Below, piece by piece: positions 19,513 to 29,984 of a DNA stretch of 44,216 nt (its first letter is position 1; every line of letters begins with the position of its first letter). Under the pieces are notes generated by a model. It was not told the DNA's origin. It saw nothing but the letters and a program-made list of their open reading frames with translations, and did no database searches. Both the position numbers and the translations under genes were made by a program. This stretch comes from an uncultured Opitutia bacterium (lineage in GTDB: Bacteria > Verrucomicrobiota > Verrucomicrobiia > Opitutales > Opitutaceae). Where the stretch lies: contig CAIKHO010000044.1 of assembly GCA_903827245.1 (NCBI GenBank), positions 1 to 44,216 of the forward strand. Reading direction: 5' to 3'.

Positions 19513-20144
19513 ACATCCACGATCTCTATGGCCGGGTGTCGCCCTGGTTCCGGCGGCGGCGGCTGCGCCGGCTGCAGGCATTGTTTGGAGAGATGGACAA
19601 CGTGCTGGATGTCGGCGGCTACCCGTGGTGCTGGACCGATCCGGGCCTGGCCCGGGAAAAAATCACCCTGCTCAACGTCGCCCTCTCCCCCGACGTCCGC
19701 GCGGTGGCGGCGGGCTTCGTCCTCGTGGAAGGCGACGGTTGCGCGCTGCCCTTCAGCCACGGTGAGTTTGACGTCGTTTTCTCCAACAGTGTGATCGAGC
19801 ACGTCGGCACCTGGGAGCGCCAGCAGGCCTTTGCCCGCGAAGCCCGGCGCGTCGGCCGCCGGCTCTGGATCCAGACCCCCGCGCGCGAATTTTTCATCGA
19901 GCCGCACCTCATCGCCCCCTTCATCCACTGGCTGCCGCGCGGGTGGCAGCGCCGGCTGATCCGCAATTGCACCGTGCGCGGGTGGCTCGACCGGCCGGAT
20001 CCCCGGGCCGTGGAGGCGTTCCTCGACGAGGTGCGGCTCCTGACCTTTGCCGAGATGAAACTGCTTTTCCCGGATTGCACGATCCTGCGCGAACGGTTTC
20101 TTGGCCTGACCAAGAGTTACATCGCTGTCCGTCCGCCTTCGTGA
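19509..20144 (+). CDS. Class I SAM-dependent methyltransferase
   Basis: 211-residue predicted methyltransferase. Motif I is degenerate but recognisable (VLDVGGYPWCW). The acidic end of strand 2 is lost in INLLNVALSP-like sequence. The post-motif region GDGCALPFSHGEFDVVFSNSVIEHVG is the typical methyltransferase domain 11 core. The protein is short, without extra domains. In this place it could methylate a sugar of the surface glycan, but that is inference from context. Start is the ATG at 19509, overlapping the ligase stop; its own TGA overlaps the GTG of rodA. All three genes therefore appear coupled. Confidence 0.8.
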   Translation: MNIHDLYGRVSPWFRRRRLRRLQALFGEMDNVLDVGGYPWCWTDPGLAREKITLLNVALSPDVRAVAAGFVLVEGDGCALPFSHGEFDVVFSNSVIEHVGTWERQQAFAREARRVGRRLWIQTPAREFFIEPHLIAPFIHWLPRGWQRRLIRNCTVRGWLDRPDPRAVEAFLDEVRLLTFAEMKLLFPDCTILRERFLGLTKSYIAVRPPS

Positions 20145-21376
20145 ACCTCCGCTCGCCCCTCGACTCCCTCAGCATCTTCAAGGTCACTACGCGGGAGCGG
20201 TGGGACCTGGCGACGCCGGTGGCCCTCCTCGGGCTCGGGCTAATCGGGGTGATTTTCATCTACTCCGCCCAGCTCTCGAACACCGCCCTGCACAATGTCT
20301 GGCTGATGCAGCTCATCTGGCTGTCGCTGGGCGCGGGGGTCTACGTGATGGTCTCGTTGATCGACTATCGTTTCTGGCTCAGCGTCTCGCACTGGTTTTA
20401 TGCGGCCTGCATGCTGCCGCTGGTTCTGGTGCTGATCCCCGGGCTCGGCCATGAATCCGGGGGGTCCCAACGCTGGATCAACCTGGGATTCTTTTCCTAC
20501 CAGCCCTCGGAAACCGCCAAGATCGCGGTGCTTTTGATTGTCGCCAGCATCCTGATCCGCAACCAGGTCGGCACCATGACACAGTCGTTGGGCGTGCTGG
20601 GGAAATTGGCCCTTGCGGCGGGTGTCCCGATGCTGTTGATCTTGATACAACCCGACCTAAAGTCGGCTATTGTGCTGCCTCCCATGGTCTTTTCCATGCT
20701 CTACGTTTCCAAGCTTTCCACCCGCTTTTTCGCGGGGGCCCTTGGGGCGTTCCTGCTGGTCGTGGGTTTGGTCGCCTGGGACACATGGCGCTACGTCGAT
20801 TTCATGGAAACCCACGGGTATTCCTACCGCGACACCGGCAAATACGAGGCCCACTCGTGGCTGCCGTATGTTCATGACTACCAGCGCAATCGCATCCTCA
20901 GCTTCGTCAATCCCGACAAGTATGACCCCATGGGCATCGGCTGGAATCAGCGCCAGTCGCTGATCTCCGTCGGCTCCGGCGGCCTGACGGGCAAGGGCTG
21001 GACGAAGGGCACGCAGGCCCAGCTCGGGTACCTGCCGCGCGCCGTCGCGCACAACGATTTTATCTTCTCGGTCATCGCCGAGGAAAAAGGATTTCTGGGA
21101 AGCCTCACGGTTCTCGGCCTGTTTGGTCTGGTCCTGTTCAATAGCATCCGCATCGCCGGCCTCGCAAGGGACCGGCTCGGCACGTTGCTCGCCATTGGCG
21201 TCACCGTGCTGTTCGCCGTGCATGTGTTCGTGAACATTGCCATGACCATCGGGCTCGTGCCCATCACGGGCATACCGCTTCCCTTTGTCAGCTATGGTGG
21301 CTCCTTTGTGCTCAGTTGCTGCTTGCTGCAAGGACTGGTCCAGAGCGTCTATCGCTTCAGGAAGGATTTCACATGA
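20141..21376 (+). CDS. rodA: Rod-shape SEDS glycosyltransferase RodA
   Basis: 411-residue polytopic SEDS protein that polymerises lipid II in the elongasome together with a class B PBP. Ten membrane segments are evident. Family motifs include FFSYQPSETAKIAVLL, the periplasmic block GWTKGTQAQLGYLPRAVAHNDF followed by FSVIAEEKGF, and GIPLPFVSYGGS near the C-terminus. The chosen start is GTG 20141, which overlaps the methyltransferase stop (GTGA); an ORF reaching further upstream would be in the wrong frame inside the methyltransferase. Neither mreBCD nor a PBP2 gene is in the window. The gene sits behind glycan genes instead. rng follows after 96 bp. Confidence 0.93.
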   Translation: MNLRSPLDSLSIFKVTTRERWDLATPVALLGLGLIGVIFIYSAQLSNTALHNVWLMQLIWLSLGAGVYVMVSLIDYRFWLSVSHWFYAACMLPLVLVLIPGLGHESGGSQRWINLGFFSYQPSETAKIAVLLIVASILIRNQVGTMTQSLGVLGKLALAAGVPMLLILIQPDLKSAIVLPPMVFSMLYVSKLSTRFFAGALGAFLLVVGLVAWDTWRYVDFMETHGYSYRDTGKYEAHSWLPYVHDYQRNRILSFVNPDKYDPMGIGWNQRQSLISVGSGGLTGKGWTKGTQAQLGYLPRAVAHNDFIFSVIAEEKGFLGSLTVLGLFGLVLFNSIRIAGLARDRLGTLLAIGVTVLFAVHVFVNIAMTIGLVPITGIPLPFVSYGGSFVLSCCLLQGLVQSVYRFRKDFT

Positions 21377-21472
21377 GATCCCTTCTTCGCGCTATCGACC
21401 GCCCTGCCGGAATTTCCTGCGCCGCGACCGCCGCACCAGGGGGCACCGTACCCAACCCACCCGAAACGCACC

Positions 21473-23236
<1,764 letters not shown>

Positions 23237-23277
23237 GATCTCCTACCACGCCGAAGCGCATCGCGCGAAGGCGGGTC

Positions 23278-23306
23278 AAAGGCGGCCATTCGTGGCCGCC
23301 TTTTTT
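23278..23306 (+). terminator. Rho-independent terminator of the rodA-rng unit
   Basis: AAAGGCGGCCA (23278-23288), loop TTCG, then TGGCCGCCTTTTTT (23293-23306). This is an 8-bp GC-rich stem with a UUCG tetraloop, A-tract and T-tract, 41 bp after the rng stop. The A and T tracts on both sides could make it work in both directions. Confidence 0.95.
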
Positions 23307-23336
23307 GTGCCCAAACCGAACCTGAAACTTTCATCT

Positions 23337-23409
23337 GTAGGGCCGGACCTTGGTCCGCGCCTTCCCCGGTTCCGATCCCAGAGAGGCATCGACCAAGGTC
23401 GAGCCCTAC
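23337..23409. repeat. GTAG-footed inverted hairpin doublet 1
   Basis: The left unit is 23337-23360: GTAG, then the hairpin CGGACC-TT-GGTCCG at 23344-23357. The right unit is 23386-23409 in inverse orientation, hairpin TCGACC-AA-GGTCGA at 23389-23402, ending CTAC. The two stems differ by paired, compensating changes, so pairing is kept. It lies between rng and the DUF4256 gene. Confidence 0.85.
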
Positions 23410-23464
23410 CACGCACCGAAATTATTATCTCGAATCCATACCTCACACCTCTCGCATTCCTCCC

Positions 23465-24037
23465 ATGAAAAGCACCGACCCAAAAAAATCGCTCCCGCCC
23501 AAGCAGCGCGACGACCTCCTCGCCGTGTTGAAAACCCGGTTCGAAAAAAACCTGAACCGTCACAAGGGCCTCGCCTGGGAAAAAGTCGCAGCCCGGCTGG
23601 AAGCCCGCAGCGAAAAGCTATGGTCGCTTCATGAAATGGAAAAAACCGGCGGCGAGCCGGATGTGGTCGGTCACGACAAAACGACGGGCGAATGCCTCTT
23701 TGTGGATTGCTCGGCGGAAAGCCCCGCCGGCCGCACGAGCCTCTGCTACGACCGCGCCGCGTTGGATTCGCGGAAGGAATTCAAGCCGAAGAACAGCGCG
23801 ATGGACCTGGCCGCGGCCATGGGCATCGAACTCCTGACGGAGGAGCAATATCTCGACCTGCAGCAGCTGGGAAATTTCGACACGAAATCCTCAAGCTGGG
23901 TGAAAGCGCCGGCGGAGATGAGAAAACTCGGCGGCGCCCTCTACGGCGACCGCCGCTTCGGCCGGGTCTTCATCTACCACAACGGCGCCCAGTCCTACTA
24001 CAGCGGCCGCGGCTTCCGCGGAGCACTCAGGGTCTGA
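23465..24037 (+). CDS. DUF4256 domain-containing protein
   Basis: 190-residue soluble protein covering the whole DUF4256 family length. Typical stretches are RFEKNLNRHKGLAWEKV (about 25-41), LEARSEKLWSLHEMEKTGGEPDVVG, GECLFVDCSAESPAGRTSLCYDRAAL, and the C-terminal GGALYGDRRFGRVFIYHNGAQSYY. There is no signal peptide or membrane segment. No function is established for the family as far as I know. Start is the ATG at 23465. It ends convergently with the toxin-antitoxin pair, with 31 bp between. Confidence 0.88.
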   Translation: MKSTDPKKSLPPKQRDDLLAVLKTRFEKNLNRHKGLAWEKVAARLEARSEKLWSLHEMEKTGGEPDVVGHDKTTGECLFVDCSAESPAGRTSLCYDRAALDSRKEFKPKNSAMDLAAAMGIELLTEEQYLDLQQLGNFDTKSSSWVKAPAEMRKLGGALYGDRRFGRVFIYHNGAQSYYSGRGFRGALRV

Positions 24038-24068
24038 TCTAGATCCGAAACGGTACCGGCGGCCGATC

Positions 24069-24362
24069 CTACCTCCGCTTCAAGCCGTGGCGCGGTTCAC
24101 GATGGTGGTGCCGGACAACAAGAATACGGACCGTGTCGCCGTGAATCCGATAAAGGAAATGAAAAGGAAAGCGCTCGAGGTTGGCGCGGCGGAGGTCGCC
24201 CTCAACCGGATGGAATCGTGAGGGGTTTTCCAGCGCCAAAGCTACATGGACCATGAACTCGTCGAAGAAAGCGTCGCCCAATCCGGGCCCGCCAACCTCA
24301 TCGTAATAGTCCAGAACCGCGGAGACGTCGCCCTGAACGCTCCGGTGATAAATCAGCCTCAT
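24069..24362 (-). CDS. RelE/ParE-family toxin
   Basis: 97-residue basic protein with the RelE/ParE fold pattern: MRLIYHRSVQGDVSAVLDYYDE (first strand and helix hairpin), a mid-chain ALALENPSRFHPVEGDLRRANLERFPFHFLYRIHGDTVRILVVRHHHREP giving the three-strand sheet, and a basic C-terminus. Many such toxins poison gyrase or cleave ribosome-bound mRNA; the target here cannot be told. Its ATG overlaps the antitoxin stop by 4 bp (ATGA), so the antitoxin is made first, the usual order. Confidence 0.87.
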   Translation of the reverse strand: MRLIYHRSVQGDVSAVLDYYDEVGGPGLGDAFFDEFMVHVALALENPSRFHPVEGDLRRANLERFPFHFLYRIHGDTVRILVVRHHHREPRHGLKRR

Positions 24363-24583
24363 CGTTTTCGGGCAGCGGCGATAGTGTCCCGAAATTGTGT
24401 GTCGGTGAGACCAGCAGAGGGGTTTGCGTCCAAATCGGCGTCGCGTCGCCTGGCTTCGGCGACACCACCATCGGCATCAGCCAGAACGGGAGGCAGAGTG
24501 TCGAGCAGCCGCGCGACCAAGATAGCACGTTCGCCTTCCGGCAAGTCGCCGGCCTGTTGTTCCAATTCCTGCAGGCGCGTCAT
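24359..24583 (-). CDS. Addiction-module antitoxin
   Basis: 74-residue acidic helical protein. The N-terminal half LQELEQQAGDLPEGERAILVARLLDTLPP is typical of the short addiction-module antitoxin family paired with RelE/ParE toxins (LPxxERxxLxxxLLxSL pattern). The second half RRRDADLDANPSAGLTDTQFRDTI is the toxin-wrapping acidic tail. No separate DNA-binding domain is evident. Start is the ATG at 24583; it is overlapped by the toxin gene at its end. Confidence 0.85.
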   Translation of the reverse strand: MTRLQELEQQAGDLPEGERAILVARLLDTLPPVLADADGGVAEARRRDADLDANPSAGLTDTQFRDTIAAARKR

Positions 24584-25132
24584 GCGGGGAACGTAGTCAG
24601 CACCGGACCTGAATCAATGGCCGAGTTTCGTCGGAGGTCGGCGAGACCGAGAGTGGGGGCAGCCCGACGGGGTCAGGCCGCCAGAAATATAATCCATGCG
24701 GAACAGACCGATCAGCTCGACGTTCAACGGGGTTCCCATCCTGAAATGTAATCGCACTGCTATGCGGATTACGTGGGACTAAATCTCCCGAGTTCGGGCT
24801 CAGCCAACAATTGAATGAGGGCGATTATAACTCTGGCAGCCTGACCCCGTCGGCTTGCTCCGCATACCTAAAATGAATAGCGACCGATCCGACGGGGTCG
24901 AGCCGCTAGTTCTCAATTCCGATTGAAGTCAGCGTCTTCCTTTGCCGAGCGAGAAAAATTGAGCAGTAGCGGCTCGACCCCCTTAACAGCCCCTGACGTC
25001 TTCGGCCTGACTTCGACTTGTCCCTTCGATCGGCGCGGAGTCATGGGCTGGTCAAACGGGCATTTCGGGTTCGACGCCTTCCGGGCCCGGGCTTAGCCCT
25101 GACGCCACCCCTCCGTCACAGCTCCTTTACCC
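24584..25132. repeat. Gap with two inverted-repeat pairs upstream of the GH35 gene
   Basis: About 550 bp without a credible gene. Pair one is 24661-24685 and 24832-24855, with arms containing GACGGGGTCAGGC and its complement. Pair two is 24891-24918 and 24957-24982, with arms containing GGGGTCGAGCCGCTA and its complement, ending in CTCAATT. Both pairs share a GACGGGGTC core. Immediately after, 24990-25007 reads CCCCTGACGTCTTCGGCCT, and its inverse occurs downstream of the GH35 gene at 27545-27562. The DNA between is noticeably less GC-rich than the neighbouring genes. Confidence 0.7.
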
Positions 25133-27478
25133 ATGAAAAAATTGTCGTTGCCGGGCGTGATCGCCGCGCTGGCCCTGTTGTTTCCACTGGCCATGCCGCT
25201 GTGCGCCGAGTCCGTGCCGGCCGCGCACACGTTTGGGATCGGCGAGAAGGATTTCCTGCTCGACGGGCGCCCGCTGCAGATCCGGTGCGGCGAGATCCAT
25301 TTTGCGCGCGTGCCGCGGGAGTACTGGCGGCAGCGGTTGCAGCTCTGCCGGGCGATGGGCCTGAACGCGGTCTGCGCCTACCTGTTCTGGAATTTTCACG
25401 AATGGGAGCCGGGGCATTACGACTGGGACGGCCAGGCCGACGCGGCGGAGTTCTGTCGCATCGCGCAGGAGGAAGGCCTCTGGGTCATCCTGCGCCCGGG
25501 CCCGTATGCCTGCGCCGAGTGGGAGGGCGGCGGACTGCCGTGGTGGCTGCTGAAGAACCCGGACATCAAGCTGCGGACGTCCGATCCCGCCTTCATGGGT
25601 CCCGCGACCGCCTGGCTGAAGGAAGTCGGGCGGGTTCTCGGTCCCCTGCGGGTCACGCGCGGCGGTCCAATCCTGATGGTGCAGGTGGAGAACGAATATG
25701 GCTCGTTTGGCAAGGACGCCGCCTACATGGGCGCGCTGCGGCAGACGCTGCTGGACGGCGGCTTCGACGTGCCGCTGTTCGCCTGCAACCCGCCGGGCGC
25801 CCTGCGCAACGGGTACCGCAGCGACCTCTTCCAGGTCGTGAACTTCGGCCGCGACCCACAGGCGGGTTTCAAGGCCCTGCGCGCCGTGCAGCCCGCGGGC
25901 CCGCTGATGTGCGGCGAGTTTTATCCCGGCTGGTTCGACACCTGGGGCGCGCCGCACCACCTCGGCGACACGCCGCGTTACCTCGCCGACCTCGAGTCCA
26001 TGCTCGCCCAGGGCGCGTCGTTCAGCATCTACATGGCGCACGGCGGGACGACCTTCGGGATGTGGTCGGGCACCGACCGGCCGTTCAAGCCCGACACCAG
26101 CAGCTACGATTACGACGCGCCGATCAGCGAGGCCGGCTGGACCACGGAGAAGTTCAACCAGACCCGTGCGCTCATCACGAAATACCTCCCGCCCGGCGAA
26201 ACCCTGCCCGTGCCGCCGGCCGCGTACCCAGTGGCGACCGTGCCCGCGTTCGCCCTCACGGAACGTGCGGCGCTCTTCGACAACCTCCCTGTCCCAGTCA
26301 ATGACACGGCGCCGCATAACATGGAGGCTTACGATCAGGGCCGCGGCTGCATCTTGTACCGCACCACGCTGCCTGCGGGCCCGGCGGTGATGCTGGAGAC
26401 CGGACCCGCCCGCGACTTCCTGTGGGTTCGGCTGGATGGCGTCCAGATCGGCGTCCTGGACCGCCGGCTCCGTCGCGCACAGGTGAAAATCCCGGCCCGC
26501 ACCGCGCCGGCCCGGCTCGACCTGCTGGTGGAGACCGCCGGGCACGTGAACTATGGGAACGAGATCCACGATCGCAAGGGCCTGCCGGCCGGGGTGCGCT
26601 TCACCGGCGCGCCGGAGGTGGCGGCGGGACCATGGCAGGTCTATGCACTGCGCCTCGATGCCGCCGAACTCGCCGGCCTGCGCTGGACGAAAGACGCGGT
26701 GCCGGGCCCGGCGTTCTGGCGCGGCAGCTTCACGGTGGATCACCCGGCGGACACGTTCCTTGACCTCCGCAGTTGGGGCAAGGGGGTGGTCTGGATCAAC
26801 GGCCGCTGTCTTGCGCGTTACTGGAACATCGGCCCGACGCAGACCGCCTACGTTCCGGGCGCGTGGCTGCGGGCGGGACGCAACGAGGTGGTGGTGCTCG
26901 ACCTCCTCGGCCCCACGGCGCCGGTGATGGCCGGGCTGGAGCAGCCGATCCTCGACCAGCTCCGACCCGAACTCGATTTCGCGCGGAAACCCGGCCCGAA
27001 AGGGCGCCTGATGCTCGAAGGACTCAAGCCGGTGCAGGCCGGTTCGTTCGCGCCCGGGCCCGACGCGCAGGAAGTGCGCTTCGGCGGACCGGTGAGCGGC
27101 CGGCAGTTCTGCCTCGAGGCGTTGAACGCGCAGGATGGCCAGGCGATCGCGGCCGTCGCAGAACTCGATCTGCTCGATCCGGCGGGGAATCCGATCTCCC
27201 ATTTCGACTGGCAGATCGCCTACGTTGACAGCGAGGAAATGGCGGGCGAGGACGGTTCGGCGTCGAACGCGATCGATGGCCAGACGGCCGACGCCTGGCT
27301 CACCGCTGCGGGCGTGGCGGTCCCGGGATTTCCGCACCGCCTGATCATCGACCTCGGCACCAATACGCGCATCGGCGGTTTCCGCTACACGCCGCGCGCC
27401 GGATCCAATGCGCCGGGCCGGATCAAGGATTACCGCGTGTTTGTCGGCGACAACCTGGTCGAGACCGGGGCACCCTGA
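25133..27478 (+). CDS. Secreted beta-galactosidase, GH35, with C-terminal discoidin-like domain
   Basis: 781-residue exported glycosidase that should remove terminal beta-galactose from plant or host glycans. The signal peptide is about residues 1-25 (cut near LCAES). The GH35 barrel covers about 33-350, with the acid/base Glu188 in VQVENEYGSF and the nucleophile Glu262 in CGEFYPGWFDTWG. Substrate-site stretches include YLFWNFHEWEPG and RPGPYACAEWEGGG. Beta-sandwich domains follow, including WGKGVVWINGRCLARYW and the GH35 jelly-roll motifs. The last 110 or so residues (about 670-781) look like an F5/8 type C/discoidin module, IDGQTADAWLT with a short end at VETGAP. Start is the ATG at 25133. 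The gene is flanked by related repeats. Confidence 0.92.
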   Translation: MKKLSLPGVIAALALLFPLAMPLCAESVPAAHTFGIGEKDFLLDGRPLQIRCGEIHFARVPREYWRQRLQLCRAMGLNAVCAYLFWNFHEWEPGHYDWDGQADAAEFCRIAQEEGLWVILRPGPYACAEWEGGGLPWWLLKNPDIKLRTSDPAFMGPATAWLKEVGRVLGPLRVTRGGPILMVQVENEYGSFGKDAAYMGALRQTLLDGGFDVPLFACNPPGALRNGYRSDLFQVVNFGRDPQAGFKALRAVQPAGPLMCGEFYPGWFDTWGAPHHLGDTPRYLADLESMLAQGASFSIYMAHGGTTFGMWSGTDRPFKPDTSSYDYDAPISEAGWTTEKFNQTRALITKYLPPGETLPVPPAAYPVATVPAFALTERAALFDNLPVPVNDTAPHNMEAYDQGRGCILYRTTLPAGPAVMLETGPARDFLWVRLDGVQIGVLDRRLRRAQVKIPARTAPARLDLLVETAGHVNYGNEIHDRKGLPAGVRFTGAPEVAAGPWQVYALRLDAAELAGLRWTKDAVPGPAFWRGSFTVDHPADTFLDLRSWGKGVVWINGRCLARYWNIGPTQTAYVPGAWLRAGRNEVVVLDLLGPTAPVMAGLEQPILDQLRPELDFARKPGPKGRLMLEGLKPVQAGSFAPGPDAQEVRFGGPVSGRQFCLEALNAQDGQAIAAVAELDLLDPAGNPISHFDWQIAYVDSEEMAGEDGSASNAIDGQTADAWLTAAGVAVPGFPHRLIIDLGTNTRIGGFRYTPRAGSNAPGRIKDYRVFVGDNLVETGAP

Positions 27479-27484
27479 AGGAGC

Positions 27485-27665
27485 CGCATGCAGCTAGAGG
27501 GCCTGTCGAGGGGGTCGCGTCTCTACTTCTTAATTCCAGGCGCGAGGCCGAAGACGTAAGGGCCCGACATATGATAAATCTCTCGGCGGCCTGGTCAGGT
27601 CACCATGGGACTTTGAAATAGCCTGTCCCTTACCAGAAAATCCCCTTACTCCTTATGCTACCCCC
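27485..27665. repeat. Repeat-bearing gap between the GH35 and GH51 genes
   Basis: The 187 bp hold a GTCGAGGGGGTCGCG segment (about 27504-27520) resembling the GGGGTCGAGC arms upstream of GH35, and AGGCCGAAGACGTAAGGG at 27545-27562, the near-inverse of 24990-25007. The rest (27563-27665) is plain and less GC-rich and must carry the GH51 promoter. I cannot define its boxes. Confidence 0.6.
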
Positions 27666-29738
27666 ATGAAACTGACGCCCATGTCCCCCACCTGTCTTCC
27701 CCGTCTTCTGCAAATCCTGCCGGTGTTATTGGCCGCCGCCTGTGGCGTGATGGCTGGGGAGGCCGCCGCTCCCTCGCCGACCATCACGATTCATGCCGAT
27801 CAGATCAAAGGGCCGTCCAGCCCGATGCTCTACGGCATCATGACCGAGGAGATCAATTACTCCTACGACGGCGGGCTCTATGCCGAGCTCGTGCAGAACC
27901 GCGCCTTCCTGGACAACGCCGACAGCCCCGTGCACTGGTCGCTCGTCCAGGACACCGGCGCGGCTGGCACCATCGCCCTCGATAAGACCCAGCCGCTGAA
28001 CGACGCGCTGCCGGTCAGCCTCAAGCTCGAGATCACGGCCGGCGGCGCCCAGCAGCGCGCCGGCATCGCGAACGACGGCTACTGGGGCATCGCCGTCCGT
28101 CCCGCCACGGCGTATCGCGCCTCCTTCTACGCCAAGGCCGCGCCCGGCTTCTCCGGGCCGCTCACCGTGTCGCTCGAGAACAACGACGGCTCCACCGTGT
28201 TTGCCTCGGCCAATGTCACCGGCGTCACCGGTGCTTGGAAAAAATACGAGGTGAAGCTCACCACCGGCCGCGGCTTCCAGCCTTCGGCGACCAACCGCCT
28301 CGCCATCCGCGCCAGCGCTCCCGGCACGCTGTGGTTCGGCCTCGTCTCGCTTTTCCCGCCGACGCTCAACAACCGCCCGAACGGTCTGCGTCCCGACATC
28401 ATGGCGCTCCTCGCCGAGTACAAGCCTGCGTTCCTACGCTTTCCGGGCGGCAATTATCTCGAGGGAAATGACATCAAGAATTACTTCAAATGGAAGCAGA
28501 CGCTCGGCGACCTTTCCCAGCGTCCGGGCCACATGAGCCCGTGGCGCTACCGCTCCAGCGACGGCATGGGCCTGCTGGAATATCTCGAATGGTGCGAGGA
28601 CCTGAAGATGCAGCCGCTGCTGGCGGTTTTCGCCGGGCTCCTCCTCGGCCAAGGCGGCGAGATTCTCCCGGGCGAAGCCCTCCAGCCCTACGTGCAGGAG
28701 GCCCTCGACGAAATCGAGTACGTCACCGGCGACACCAGCACCAAGTGGGGTGCTGAGCGCGCCAAGGACGGCCACCCCGCGCCCTTCAAGCTCACCTATG
28801 TCGAGGTCGGCAACGAGGACTGGCGCGGCGACTACAACGGCCGTTTCAAGCAGATCCACGACGCCATCAAGGCGAAGTATCCCAACCTGCAGCTCATCGA
28901 CTCCTCCATCCGTGGCGGCGTCGGTGCCAACGGCCGCCTCACCAGCCGCGTGACCGATCTCACCGCGGACGTGCATGATCATCACCTCTACACCAATTCC
29001 GAGCTTCAGTCGGAGTTCAGCTCGACCAGCTACGACAACTATGACCGCAAAGGCCCGAAGGTATTCGAGGGCGAATGGGCCACGCGCGTGCCCGCCAACC
29101 AGCCGACGCCGAATTTCGCCGGAGCCCTCGGCGACGCCGCCTACATGACCGGCTTCGAGCGCAATTCCGACATGGTCATCATGGCGGGCTACGCGCCGCT
29201 GTTCGTGAATATCAGCAACCCCGCCGGTCGCGGCACCCCCGGCTCGTCCATGCAGTGGCCGGTGAACCTGATCGGCTTCAACGCGCTCGGCAGCTACGGC
29301 TCGCCGTCCTTTTACGCCCAGGTCATGTTCAACAACAACCGCGGCGACCAGATCCTCACCTCGAGCGTGAGCGGCGTCGGCACCCGCACCTGGCAGGCGC
29401 CCGCCGGCCGCGATGGCGGCCAGCCCCCGCCGGCACGCGAGGTCCCGACCCTGTTCCACGCCGTCACCCGTGACAGCAAGACCGGCATCATTTACCTGAA
29501 AGTGGTCAATCCGCTGGGCACGCCGCAAGACGTGCACGTGGACATCCAGGGTGCCCGTTCCGTGGCGGCGAAGGGCGAATCCGTGATCATGAAGGCAGGC
29601 AGCCCCGAGGAGACGAACTCCATCGCCGAGCCGAAAAAGATCGTGCCCGTCACCGCCGCCGAAACCGGCTTTGGTGCCAGCTTCACCCGCACCCTCGCGC
29701 CCTACTCGATCAACATACTGAAGCTCTCGAGCAACTAG
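27666..29738 (+). CDS. Secreted alpha-L-arabinofuranosidase, GH51
   Basis: 690-residue exported enzyme releasing L-arabinofuranose from arabinan, arabinoxylan or arabinogalactan side chains. An N-terminal hydrophobic signal (about 10-32) contains AAACG, which is close to a lipobox but lacks the usual Leu at -3. An N-terminal carbohydrate-binding-like beta sandwich (about 85-230) precedes the GH51 barrel, with FRFPGGNYLEGND-like sequence FLRFPGGNYLEGND at about 257-270. The acid/base Glu384 is in YVEVGNED and the likely nucleophile Glu470 in VFEGEWAT. A C-terminal beta domain ends in FTRTLAPYSINILKL. Start is the ATG at 27666. With the preceding GH35 gene it makes a secreted side-chain-trimming pair. 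Confidence 0.92.
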   Translation: MKLTPMSPTCLPRLLQILPVLLAAACGVMAGEAAAPSPTITIHADQIKGPSSPMLYGIMTEEINYSYDGGLYAELVQNRAFLDNADSPVHWSLVQDTGAAGTIALDKTQPLNDALPVSLKLEITAGGAQQRAGIANDGYWGIAVRPATAYRASFYAKAAPGFSGPLTVSLENNDGSTVFASANVTGVTGAWKKYEVKLTTGRGFQPSATNRLAIRASAPGTLWFGLVSLFPPTLNNRPNGLRPDIMALLAEYKPAFLRFPGGNYLEGNDIKNYFKWKQTLGDLSQRPGHMSPWRYRSSDGMGLLEYLEWCEDLKMQPLLAVFAGLLLGQGGEILPGEALQPYVQEALDEIEYVTGDTSTKWGAERAKDGHPAPFKLTYVEVGNEDWRGDYNGRFKQIHDAIKAKYPNLQLIDSSIRGGVGANGRLTSRVTDLTADVHDHHLYTNSELQSEFSSTSYDNYDRKGPKVFEGEWATRVPANQPTPNFAGALGDAAYMTGFERNSDMVIMAGYAPLFVNISNPAGRGTPGSSMQWPVNLIGFNALGSYGSPSFYAQVMFNNNRGDQILTSSVSGVGTRTWQAPAGRDGGQPPPAREVPTLFHAVTRDSKTGIIYLKVVNPLGTPQDVHVDIQGARSVAAKGESVIMKAGSPEETNSIAEPKKIVPVTAAETGFGASFTRTLAPYSINILKLSSN

Positions 29739-29754
29739 GCGCGTGGTTGGCAGA

Positions 29755-29929
29755 GGATCGGAGGGCCAGAAGGTCGGAAGGTCAGAAGCTCAGAGGGTCG
29801 AGGGCTTGGTCCTAACATCCGGCCTTCTGATCATCCGGTCCTCCGACCATCCGCCAGGTGGCCGCCGACCTCCGGGCGGCGGATGGAACCACTCGCAGGT
29901 CAACCGCGCCCGGAGGTCACGGTCCACCT
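29755..29929. repeat. Two consecutive inverted repeats after the GH51 gene
   Basis: Just after the GH51 stop comes a purine-rich stretch (29755-29808) of tandem AGAAGGTCGGAAGGTC-like units. Its inverse (CTTCTGATCATCCGGTCCTCCGACC) is at about 29824-29850. A second pair follows: 29856-29878 and 29907-29929, 19 of 23 positions complementary (AGGTGG...GACCTCCGGGCG). The left unit of the second pair can fold on GCCGCC/GGCGGC. No gene is seen in 29739-29984. Confidence 0.75.
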
Positions 29930-29984
29930 CATTCCAACTGCATCACTATGGCTGAGCGTCCGAGGGAGCACGCGAGGTGCACCC

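Noticed and set aside
24584-25132. Small open frames upstream of the GH35 gene
   Set aside because: They are broken by the inverted repeats and carry no recognisable motif.
25127-27337. 736-codon frame antisense to the GH35 gene
   Set aside because: No domain is recognisable and GH35 catalytic motifs are intact on the opposite strand.
24590-27665. Composite transposon around the GH35 gene
   Set aside because: There are no transposase genes, no long identical ends and no visible target duplication; kept only as flanking repeats.
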